Of a stretch of 5,607 nucleotides of DNA, positions 1 through 5,499 are shown piece by piece. Numbering within the stretch: the first letter of the stretch is position 1; the number at the start of each line of letters is the position of its first letter. A model generated the notes under the pieces. It was given only the letters and a program-made list of their open reading frames with translations, searched no databases and was not told the DNA's origin. The position numbers and the translations under genes were made by a program. Source of the DNA: Candidatus Thorarchaeota archaeon (GTDB lineage Archaea > Asgardarchaeota > Thorarchaeia > Thorarchaeales > Thorarchaeaceae); assembly GCA_016840825.1 (NCBI GenBank), contig JAEORN010000007.1, forward strand, positions 1 to 5,607. The letters run 5' to 3'.

Positions 1-675
1 GATGAAGCATGGCCACTATTGATTCCAATTGGTGTGCTCATAATCGTAATGATTGGCACAGGTGTAATTTGGATTGCAATTCCTATATTCGTTCTTGTCT
101 GTGTGTTCTTTGGTAACCTAACTGAACAAAGGAAGATATCTGAGAAACGACTCGAATATACTCGAGTTGGAGATTATGACGGATCTTCTAGAGGCGGATA
201 TGTGTCTAGTGGCGAGAAGTCGATATTCGATCGTGAGAAGCAAAAAGATGAAGGGATCGCATTTGGTATCCTGATCCCTGTTGTTGTCCTCTTTTGGCTA
301 TTCATTGGATCACTTTCTTGGGTGTTTCTTGTCCCAATCTTCTTCTTACTTTGGGCATTCTTCGAGAGTGTACTGAAGAACATCCGAGGAAAACCTGAGG
401 TTCGCGAGGCTATTACTAGAGGCGACGCAAGGTCCATACAGGAGATAGCTGATAGTACAGGTGTTCCTGAAGACCAGGTTCGGAGGCAAATAGTGAGAGA
501 GAAACGAAGTGGGAGTACTGATATATGGTTTGACCCAGCTACAGGTGAACGTGCAGCTCCTTCACAGCACAACTACCCTCCAGAAGGTGCAAAGGTTGGC
601 TGTGTGTATTGTGGCTTTTCCCTGCGCGATGAGGACCGTTTTTGTCCATATTGCGGTGCCCCCATAAAGGTCTAG
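1..675 (+). CDS. Membrane protein with duplicated transmembrane hairpin, HTH-like segment and C-terminal zinc ribbon (5' end missing)
   Basis: The frame is open to the left edge, reading DEAWPL before the first possible start (TTG at 19), and no good ATG lies in frame, so the true start is probably upstream. Numbering from codon 19, residues 1-31 are hydrophobic and long enough for a two-helix hairpin. Residues 32-78 are polar and probably cytosolic. Residues 79-117 form a second hairpin that resembles the first (LIP...IG...P-I-F...FF). Residues about 138-160 (SIQEIADSTGVPEDQVRRQI) look like a helix-turn-helix or winged-helix recognition unit. The C-terminus is a treble-clef or rubredoxin-like zinc ribbon, CxxC-x10-CxxC at C195, C198, C209 and C212. 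I do not recognise a named family. A membrane-anchored regulator or scaffold is inference only. The gene ends 60 bases before the next gene, which has its own promoter. Confidence 0.8.
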   Translation, partial: DEAWPLLIPIGVLIIVMIGTGVIWIAIPIFVLVCVFFGNLTEQRKISEKRLEYTRVGDYDGSSRGGYVSSGEKSIFDREKQKDEGIAFGILIPVVVLFWLFIGSLSWVFLVPIFFLLWAFFESVLKNIRGKPEVREAITRGDARSIQEIADSTGVPEDQVRRQIVREKRSGSTDIWFDPATGERAAPSQHNYPPEGAKVGCVYCGFSLRDEDRFCPYCGAPIKV

Positions 676-678
676 CTC

Positions 679-688
679 ATTTATTTTT
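679..688 (+). terminator. T-rich tract, possible archaeal terminator
   Basis: Just after the TAG at 673-675 comes a run rich in T (ATTTATTTTT). Archaeal transcription often ends at such U-tracts without a hairpin. There is no stem before it, so the call rests only on position and composition. Confidence 0.3.
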
Positions 689-700
689 CGTACGCTCACA

Positions 701-712
701 AAAATATTTAAG
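701..712 (+). promoter_or_regulatory. Archaeal BRE/TATA promoter of the TspO-like gene
   Basis: A-rich bases followed by ATATTTAAG match the archaeal BRE plus TATA-box pattern. The box centre (about 707) is roughly 26 bases before position 733, so transcription should begin within a few bases of the ATG at 736. No Shine-Dalgarno sequence is present, which agrees with a leaderless mRNA. Confidence 0.6.
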
Positions 713-718
713 CAACTA

Positions 719-732
719 TTAACAATTGTGAA
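719..732. promoter_or_regulatory. Imperfect palindrome at the predicted transcription start (possible operator)
   Basis: TTAACAATTGTGAA has a perfect 8-base core (ACAATTGT, 722-729) and two further matching pairs outside one mismatch. It lies between the TATA box and the start codon, where a dimeric repressor could block initiation. AT-rich palindromes of this size also arise by chance, so this is a weak call. Confidence 0.2.
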
Positions 733-735
733 ATT

Positions 736-1533
736 ATGAATTCTAAATCATTTCAGATCATCAATGTGATAGCAGTCTTAGCCTCTATCATATTCAACTC
801 ATTAGTCAATATCATTCCCGTGAACAATATTACGACTGGTGAGGTTTCCGATGCCTATCCCAACCTTTTCACACCTCCTGGATACGTTTTCGCTATTTGG
901 GGTGTGATCTATACATTGGCAATCGTGTTCATGATCTATCAAGTTCGAGCTAACCAGCGAGAGGAATCATATCTACAGCAAATTGGAATTCTATATCTTG
1001 TAGGAGCGATAATCAACGTAGTATGGTTGGTTGTGTTTCATTACTCATACACCAATCAGGCTCTGTTTCCAATTACAACTCTTCTAATCCTAGGATTTCT
1101 TGTAGTTCTCTTGTTCATCTATACACGACTAAGAATTGGACTAAGTGAGGTTTCTGTTGGACAGAAGCTGGGAGTTCATCTGCACATCAGCGTATATCTT
1201 GGATGGATTTCCCTTGCATCAATCGCGAACATCGCATCAACCATTAATGTACTCGCACCAGGTATCCCTCTAGATGTACAAGCTCTTTGGACTGCATTGA
1301 TTATCATTGTAGCATTAGTCCTTACGATGTTGATGCTATTCTTGAGAAGGGACTTCGCATATGGACTCGTTGTTGTGTGGGCATCTCTGGGTATTGCAAT
1401 GAAGCAGATGGCATACCCGATCATCTACTTTAGTGCACTTGGCACAACAATCATTGTACTGGCAATGATCATAATATTACCCTTCTTGAAGGGAAAGAAG
1501 AATCCAGTAGACTTCTATCTACACAGAGAATAA
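736..1533 (+). CDS. TspO/MBR-like tryptophan-rich sensory membrane protein
   Basis: This is an integral membrane protein of 265 residues with about eight hydrophobic helices (roughly 7-27, 50-69, 82-102, 110-130, 148-168, 182-203, 207-222 and 228-251). The segment NLFTPPGYVFAIWGVIYT (43-60) corresponds to the TspO signature PPGWVFxxxWxxLY, and tryptophans 55, 97, 157, 185 and 215 lie in predicted helices. Classical TspO has about 160 residues and five helices. The longer form of around 260 residues is a known variant annotated as tryptophan-rich sensory protein. TspO proteins bind porphyrins and related ligands and take part in stress responses, but the ligand of this longer form is not known to me. 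The ATG at 736 fits the upstream TATA box. The gene stands alone between its promoter and a strong hairpin, so it is probably monocistronic. Confidence 0.72.
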   Translation: MNSKSFQIINVIAVLASIIFNSLVNIIPVNNITTGEVSDAYPNLFTPPGYVFAIWGVIYTLAIVFMIYQVRANQREESYLQQIGILYLVGAIINVVWLVVFHYSYTNQALFPITTLLILGFLVVLLFIYTRLRIGLSEVSVGQKLGVHLHISVYLGWISLASIANIASTINVLAPGIPLDVQALWTALIIIVALVLTMLMLFLRRDFAYGLVVVWASLGIAMKQMAYPIIYFSALGTTIIVLAMIIILPFLKGKKNPVDFYLHRE

Positions 1534-1536
1534 GAC

Positions 1537-1559
1537 AGAAAGGGGATTTTCCCCTTTCT
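1537..1559. terminator. Perfect 10-bp hairpin between convergent genes, likely bidirectional terminator
   Basis: AGAAAGGGGA (1537-1546) pairs perfectly with TCCCCTTTCT (1550-1559) around a three-base TTT loop. It starts three bases after the upstream stop codon and is followed by T-rich sequence (TTAATTTCTTTT, 1559-1570), as expected for a terminator of the plus-strand gene. The symmetric stem could also stop or stabilise transcripts of the minus-strand nitroreductase gene ending at 1580. Confidence 0.6.
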
Positions 1560-1579
1560 TAATTTCTTTTCAAATAACC

Positions 1580-2365
1580 TTAGGTTACAGAATATCTCAC
1601 AAAAGGCTCTTCTGTGAAAAATGACCACTCACCCTTGACTCCTGCTGCAAGAGCTCCTATCTCAAGATGTAACATACATATACCGCAGTCGAGCCTTGGT
1701 GAAATGCTCTTAGATCTTCTATTTTTCACAAAGATCTCAATCGAGTTATCTACTATATTAAATCGCCATGGTTGACGATTCACTGCAGATGGTGCTCTCC
1801 TAGCGGCTTCCAACGCTTTCAACATCCAGTCTTTCGGTATATCAGATGATAAATGGAGGAGATCATCCAGCAACTTTCTTCTTTCTGATCCGATTAATCC
1901 CGACATCATCGTTTCAATTCTACTCTTGCTTTCTACAGCATATCCGATAGCTATGACAGCAAGAATCTCTTCATTTTCTCTAGTTTCAATAATTCCTTTT
2001 AGCTCATCCTTTCGAAGAAAGCCTCCTATCCAGCAAGAGTCAATCCCATTTGCAGTCGCTTCCAATACAATTCCCTCTCCATGAAAGCCTACTGCTTCTT
2101 GTACATGAATCTGTGTCATATCTCCTATCAAGACAATACAATGAGGGGCATTATTGATGGCTCCATAGGAACCAACAATCCCCTTGAAGAGACCTTTGGG
2201 AGTTTCCTTCAATAGGACCGATCGTGCCCCTGGTATATGATGAAATGACAATGATACTGCTTCAAGCTTGGATAGTACCTTCTCTTGTATTGGCTCTCCT
2301 GTGAAATTTCGGCGAGAATGTCTGGTGGCGATAGCTTGATACCACGTATCTACTGGTGGGTTCAT
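1580..2365 (-). CDS. Nitroreductase-family flavoprotein, TM1586 type
   Basis: The 261-residue product has two half-domains of the FMN-dependent nitroreductase fold. The first carries the flavin-phosphate motif RHSRRNF (15-21), a central helix (GEGIVLEATANGIDSCWIGG, 96-115) and a strand ending IAIGYA (138-143), which match the C-terminal half of classical nitroreductases. The second carries LEAARRAPSAVNRQPWRF (185-202), normally found near the N-terminus, followed by DCGICMLHLEIGA (226-238). This order and length are typical of the TM1586-like putative nitroreductases, where one chain mimics the dimer of the classic family. It should be a soluble cytosolic NAD(P)H- or F420-dependent redox enzyme, with unknown substrate. 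The ATG at 2365 is the only good start, because the frame closes a few codons upstream, and no Shine-Dalgarno is visible. A small palindrome (TAACCT-T-AGGTTA, 1575-1587) covers the stop codon. Confidence 0.78.
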   Translation of the reverse strand: MNPPVDTWYQAIATRHSRRNFTGEPIQEKVLSKLEAVSLSFHHIPGARSVLLKETPKGLFKGIVGSYGAINNAPHCIVLIGDMTQIHVQEAVGFHGEGIVLEATANGIDSCWIGGFLRKDELKGIIETRENEEILAVIAIGYAVESKSRIETMMSGLIGSERRKLLDDLLHLSSDIPKDWMLKALEAARRAPSAVNRQPWRFNIVDNSIEIFVKNRRSKSISPRLDCGICMLHLEIGALAAGVKGEWSFFTEEPFVRYSVT

Positions 2366-2469
2366 TTCATTATCGTTAAGAAATCATCACTATGATTGAA
2401 AAGCATTAGGTTATGGCGACATTAGTTCTATCACAAAGAATAACAATCAGACCTTCGAACAAATCGAAT

Positions 2470-2474
2470 GAGGG
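2470..2474 (+). promoter_or_regulatory. Shine-Dalgarno GAGGG choosing the ATG at 2482
   Basis: GAGGG lies seven bases before the ATG at 2482 and is complementary to the 16S rRNA tail. The earlier in-frame ATG at 2413 has nothing comparable, so this site favours the shorter product. Confidence 0.45.
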
Positions 2475-2481
2475 AAAAAGA

Positions 2482-2733
2482 ATGGCAAGACTAGAGGATT
2501 TCATTGTAAGAAACTTGACAGTATTCTCTGCTTTAGGTCTTGCTTTGAGATTTGTGATTTATGGACTTCCTATCCTTCAGCTTGTTTGGCTTTATGTTCT
2601 GTTATCATTTCTTGTTGGATTGGGTGGAACAGCACTAGCAATTGGGAGAGAGTACGACCGACAAAACTATAGCATTTTGGGAATAATCCTGGCTATTTTG
2701 GGTCTACTTCCATTCCAGTTTCTTTTTCCCTAA
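2482..2733 (+). CDS. Small two-helix membrane protein, function unknown
   Basis: The 83-residue product starts MARLEDFIVRN and has two to three hydrophobic stretches: about 12-28 (weak), 29-51 (GLPILQLVWLYVLLSFLVGL region) and 65-83 (SILGIILAILGLLPFQFLFP), separated by a charged loop (GREYDRQN). I recognise no family. I chose the ATG at 2482 because a GAGGG site precedes it. An alternative start at 2413 would add 23 mostly polar residues (MATLVLSQRITIRPSNKSNE and so on) and leave only 47 bases to the divergent nitroreductase gene. The last 41 bases overlap the end of the convergent methyltransferase gene. Its final helix is encoded by the strand opposite the charged tail of that enzyme, and both frames are open. 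Confidence 0.6.
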   Translation: MARLEDFIVRNLTVFSALGLALRFVIYGLPILQLVWLYVLLSFLVGLGGTALAIGREYDRQNYSILGIILAILGLLPFQFLFP

Positions 2734-3334
2734 TTCTAGGAATGAGCATCGGGATCTTCTTTCTGTATTCTTCGTATTCTATTCCAAACTCTCTAACAAG
2801 TTCTCTCTCCTCTTTCCTACAAGCAACAAAGTCCCTTAGAATTATAATTGGAGTCACTATTAGTGCATAGAGCTGCGAAAGCAAGAGCGTGATTCCGATA
2901 TGCGATAACATGGCGCCTAAATACTGTGGATGCCTTACGTTGGAATAGACTCCTGTTGTTATCACCTTCTCAGCTCTGTGTGTTTCTGATGCCTCCAGGC
3001 CTAGATCTAATACTCCCTTGACTCCAAACCATATCCCGGGAATGATGAAGAGCAATCCCAATAGAATATCCGCAATTGATATCGAGAACAAATCCAGTAG
3101 TACGATAATAGGTTGATCAAGGATTGGCAGGCTAAACTGCTCTTGTGGTGACAGCCATACACCGAATAGGAATAGGAAATATCCCCATCCAGAAATCACA
3201 CCAAGAATACTACCGATTTTCTTACCCTTCTCTTTGCCATAATGTGCATCAAGTCTTGTGTGTTCTACTGATAGGAAATGAAGTGGTAGAAGAACAATAA
3301 CACCAGCAAGTGATATCATGAAAAGCCAGGACAT
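2693..3334 (-). CDS. Isoprenylcysteine carboxyl methyltransferase / PEMT-family membrane methyltransferase
   Basis: The product has 213 residues and several membrane helices (about 3-20, 44-61, 76-101 and 143-166). The C-terminal half holds the conserved SAM-binding region of the ICMT/PEMT superfamily: TTGVYSNVRHPQYLG (126-140, with the R-H-P core at 134-136), then EERELVREFGIEYEEYRKK (175-193) and the ending IPMLIPRI. Family members methylate small acceptors in the membrane, such as prenylated cysteine, phospholipid head groups or isoprenoid quinone-like compounds. The acceptor here cannot be read from sequence. The residues after about 201 are a charged tail encoded over the end of the convergent small membrane protein gene. 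A GAGGGT site lies nine bases before the ATG at 3334, supporting this start. NnrU-like proteins share the fold and are an alternative name. Confidence 0.72.
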   Translation of the reverse strand: MSWLFMISLAGVIVLLPLHFLSVEHTRLDAHYGKEKGKKIGSILGVISGWGYFLFLFGVWLSPQEQFSLPILDQPIIVLLDLFSISIADILLGLLFIIPGIWFGVKGVLDLGLEASETHRAEKVITTGVYSNVRHPQYLGAMLSHIGITLLLSQLYALIVTPIIILRDFVACRKEERELVREFGIEYEEYRKKIPMLIPRIREKETGMEVDPK

Positions 3335-3342
3335 TCATTCGA

Positions 3343-3348
3343 ACCCTC
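3343..3348 (-). promoter_or_regulatory. Shine-Dalgarno GAGGGT of the methyltransferase gene
   Basis: On the minus strand GAGGGT stands nine bases before the ATG at 3334. It matches the archaeal 16S anti-Shine-Dalgarno and supports the start codon. Confidence 0.45.
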
Positions 3349-3380
3349 TATCTATCTGCACATACCTCTGGGTAGGTCAC

Positions 3381-3392
3381 CACGTTTAAGTT
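3381..3392. promoter_or_regulatory. TATA-like element in the divergent gap
   Basis: CGTTTAAGTT reads as a TATA-like box on the plus strand, placing a start of transcription near 3413, about eleven bases before the ATG at 3424. On the other strand it reads AACTTAAACG and would start the methyltransferase transcript near 3362, upstream of its GAGGGT site. One near-symmetric box could serve both genes. The match is modest. Confidence 0.3.
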
Positions 3393-3423
3393 CTCGTATA
3401 GCCACATTATCTGAGTGATTCTG

Positions 3424-3714
3424 ATGTATAAGGTGATAGCAAAGGTAGTCGAATTGCGTACAGAACCCGGACATACCCCTTGTCCTCTATTTACATTGAA
3501 TCAAGAATTTGATCTCTCAAATAATCAAGAACGTGCAAAGATATGTAAGTGGGCTGTGAATTCATTCTTCCCTGGTGAAGTTGCCCTAGAATTTGGTGCT
3601 CAGATTCCATTTGGGGAGGGCCCGGATAAAATCAGGATTGCCTGTCCTGATGCGAATAGAATTGTAGTATTTGAACTCAGACGTGCAGAAAAGCTTACAG
3701 AAACAGATGAATGA
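3424..3714 (+). CDS. TIGR04076-family small protein
   Basis: The 96-residue soluble product fits the TIGR04076 family, which is common in archaea and anaerobic bacteria and has no established function. Visible family features are the start MYKVIAKVVE, then PCPLFTLNQEFD (19-30), a helix with CKWAV (41-45), LEFGAQIPFGEGPD (55-68), IACPD (72-76) and a final strand VVFELRR (81-87). Cysteines 20, 41 and 74 are the ones I recall as recurrent in the family and could form a metal or redox site. I chose ATG 3424 over the in-frame GTG at 3415 because the family begins with M-x-K-V. The bases GTGATT (3415-3420) then serve as a GGTGAT-type ribosome-binding site. Its stop codon directly touches the stop of the convergent gene. 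Confidence 0.78.
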   Translation: MYKVIAKVVELRTEPGHTPCPLFTLNQEFDLSNNQERAKICKWAVNSFFPGEVALEFGAQIPFGEGPDKIRIACPDANRIVVFELRRAEKLTETDE

Positions 3715-4884
3715 TTACGAGATGGGCATCAATCTTCTGTTTATGAATTCGGATAGTTCATCACATATCTGTGTGATTCTTTCTTTCAAATCCTTTGATA
3801 CCTTTTCAACAACAGCATGTTTTACTGCCACTTGATCATTGTCAGTTTCAATTTCCCATCTTCCCACAATCCTACCATCCACCCAGATAGAAGGTCTAAT
3901 CTCGCCTGAGGCATTTATTCCCTTTGGTGGTCCTGGTGGAGGAGGTTTCATCTCTGGCGGCCAGAAATATTCCCTATTTCTTGGAAAAAGAACCATTTCG
4001 AGTTCACTTGTTAGGTACCAAGTTCGTTCCTTGAAGGCTTTCGGAAAATGGTCTTCGTAAGGAAGAAGATTGATGATTGGCTCTTTGGGTATATCTAGTG
4101 CTTTTGACTTCTCAAGGTCTTCTGAAACTATGAGATGTTTCTTGCCATCTAACTTGACCTCTGCGATGCGATCACCTAGTTTCTGTAGGAACTCTCTTGT
4201 TTCATTCATTTTAAGAGGTATACACCAAGCCAGGTCATTTATTGTAGCAGGTCCAAAGTGTGCTATGTATCTGTAAATCAGCTCCGCAAGTGCCTCTTCT
4301 TCACCAATGTGCGGAATATCGTGACCTCCCAACCACCTTTCTGCAAGATCATAATCTAGACGCGTACTTCGAGCATGACTTCCTTCAGTCCGAACAATCA
4401 ATCCTCTTGCATTTGCAATTAGGAATAACCATCGTAGCTGTTCTCCAATGTGTGGTAGCTGCTTCTTCATATCGTTCATGCTCAAAGGTCCATCATGAAG
4501 GGCCTGCTGAATCTCATGAATTCGGTCTTCTAATTCTGAATCAGACAGATTCTTTATAGGTGGTGCTAGACGCATAGATCTTTCCAATTGTGGACCAAGC
4601 GCACTAAGAATTAGTTCATAATTATCTATGTGAACGATATGGAGTGTATTTCTGAAAGCGCGTCGTCGTACTATGGTCTTACCTGCATTCAGCGACTCAA
4701 AAACTCGCTTAGCATCATAGTCGCCAATTCTCGCCCAAGCTGAGATATATGGTGTCCAATAATCTGTTGAATGAAGACCTATTGCTGCATTGGCTACCTC
4801 ATAGAAATCATGATAGATTCGTTCGATCAAACCTTGCTTAAAGAGCTGATATCTTCTCAGCTCAGCTGAAACATTATCTCCCAT
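3715..4884 (-). CDS. Winged-helix DNA-binding protein of the YcaQ/AlkZ (HTH_42) superfamily
   Basis: The 389-residue product has the usual length and motif order of the HTH_42 family, whose studied members are DNA glycosylases that unhook interstrand crosslinks and bulky alkyl adducts. Visible blocks are LRRYQLFKQGL (9-19), GLHSTDYWTPYISAWARI (36-53), IVRRRAFRNTLHIVHIDNY (71-89), a winged-helix segment FGPATINDLAWCIPL (210-224), NLLPYEDHFPKAFKER (272-287) and IRPSIWVDGRIVGRWEI (329-345). Where characterised glycosylases have the catalytic Q-x-Q or Q-x-D triad, this protein has H38-S-T40 followed by D41. It may therefore be a non-catalytic binder or a glycosylase with different chemistry. A proline run PPPPGPP lies at 314-320. 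The ATG at 4884 is the best start and there is no clear Shine-Dalgarno. A repair or regulatory role on DNA in the cytosol is inferred from the family only. Confidence 0.75.
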   Translation of the reverse strand: MGDNVSAELRRYQLFKQGLIERIYHDFYEVANAAIGLHSTDYWTPYISAWARIGDYDAKRVFESLNAGKTIVRRRAFRNTLHIVHIDNYELILSALGPQLERSMRLAPPIKNLSDSELEDRIHEIQQALHDGPLSMNDMKKQLPHIGEQLRWLFLIANARGLIVRTEGSHARSTRLDYDLAERWLGGHDIPHIGEEEALAELIYRYIAHFGPATINDLAWCIPLKMNETREFLQKLGDRIAEVKLDGKKHLIVSEDLEKSKALDIPKEPIINLLPYEDHFPKAFKERTWYLTSELEMVLFPRNREYFWPPEMKPPPPGPPKGINASGEIRPSIWVDGRIVGRWEIETDNDQVAVKHAVVEKVSKDLKERITQICDELSEFINRRLMPIS

Positions 4885-5005
4885 GGTATTTCGTCAGCGC
4901 TTCTTATTTCATTCCTATGAATGTATGGTCCGTCGCAAGTGGTCGTTTAGTCTTTTTGAATGCTTTCTGATATGCTGAATAGGGACTCTTGCTACTTCCT
5001 CTGCT
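4885..5005. other. Intergenic gap of 121 bases
   Basis: This gap lies between two minus-strand genes. I see no convincing TATA box, hairpin or conserved RNA. A 17-codon plus-strand frame from 4917 has no support. The upstream region of the winged-helix gene (4885-4910) reads GAAATAAGAAGC on the minus strand, too close to the ATG for a standard TATA box. Confidence 0.3.
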
Positions 5006-5473
5006 TTACTCATAACCTGCTATCGTGATATTCTCAACAGAGCTCATTTGCCTGACTTCTACAATCCTTGCACCGAAACCTCCGAAGATTCCTGCATAGA
5101 ACCAGACTTGATAGAGAAGACTGGAGTAAGTAGTAAGTTCAATGGCGTTCCATCCAACATAAGGCTGCAATACACTCCATACTATCGGATCAAGGATAAG
5201 AGCTACAAATAGGTAAATCACTCCAACTAATGCTCCTTTAACCAATGCACAAATCTGGAATCTCAAGCTACACCCTCCACCTACTAGATGGCGATAGGTA
5301 ACTGGCGTGACCAAAACTAACACAACTGCCATTGAAGAGATCCAGTATAATTCAGGAAGAATAAGCTTACCAATTGCTATCCCGACTGCAAGCATCGCTC
5401 CATAGATAATAATCCAATACTGAGCTACCCACAGCCAGGTTTTGATTTCATCGATGACGCTCATATCACTCAT
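5006..5473 (-). CDS. Four-helix integral membrane protein, function unknown
   Basis: The 155-residue product begins MSDMSVIDEIKTWLW and has four likely helices at about 17-38, 44-60, 76-95 and 117-135. A short basic loop (YRHLVGGGCSLRFQ, 60-73) separates helices two and three, and the cytosolic tail after GGFGARIVEVRQ is polar. I recognise no family and see no catalytic motif. I chose the ATG at 5473. The TTG at 5476 would add one residue, and the ATG at 5464 would remove three. None has a strong ribosome-binding site. The gene starts 26 bases after the apparent end of the preceding minus-strand frame, so the two may be translated from one transcript. Confidence 0.6.
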   Translation of the reverse strand: MSDMSVIDEIKTWLWVAQYWIIIYGAMLAVGIAIGKLILPELYWISSMAVVLVLVTPVTYRHLVGGGCSLRFQICALVKGALVGVIYLFVALILDPIVWSVLQPYVGWNAIELTTYSSLLYQVWFYAGIFGGFGARIVEVRQMSSVENITIAGYE

Positions 5474-5499
5474 CAAATCGGAGCATGCATTTCTATTGA

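Noticed and set aside
2..22. ATG codons at 2 and 9 as starts for the first gene
   Set aside because: The first is out of frame and meets TGA at 20-22; the second is in a different frame from the coding one. The true frame is open from base 1.
174..572. A 132-codon open frame on the minus strand
   Set aside because: It lies wholly antisense to the zinc-ribbon membrane protein, whose domains are clear, and its translation has no recognisable motif.
1176..1424. An 82-codon minus-strand frame
   Set aside because: It is antisense to the TspO-like gene, has no ribosome-binding site and no protein-like features.
1575..1587. Palindrome TAACCT-T-AGGTTA over the nitroreductase stop codon
   Set aside because: It can form at most a five-base stem and is not followed by a T-run on the minus strand, so it is not called as a separate terminator.
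3363..3374. Short inverted repeat TACC...GGTA in the divergent gap
   Set aside because: Four-base arms are expected by chance.
3839..4559. Three successive plus-strand frames (3839-4060, 4070-4276, 4260-4559)
   Set aside because: All are antisense to the winged-helix gene, whose motifs run continuously through the region. The glycine-rich stretch near 3930 is just the complement of the proline run.
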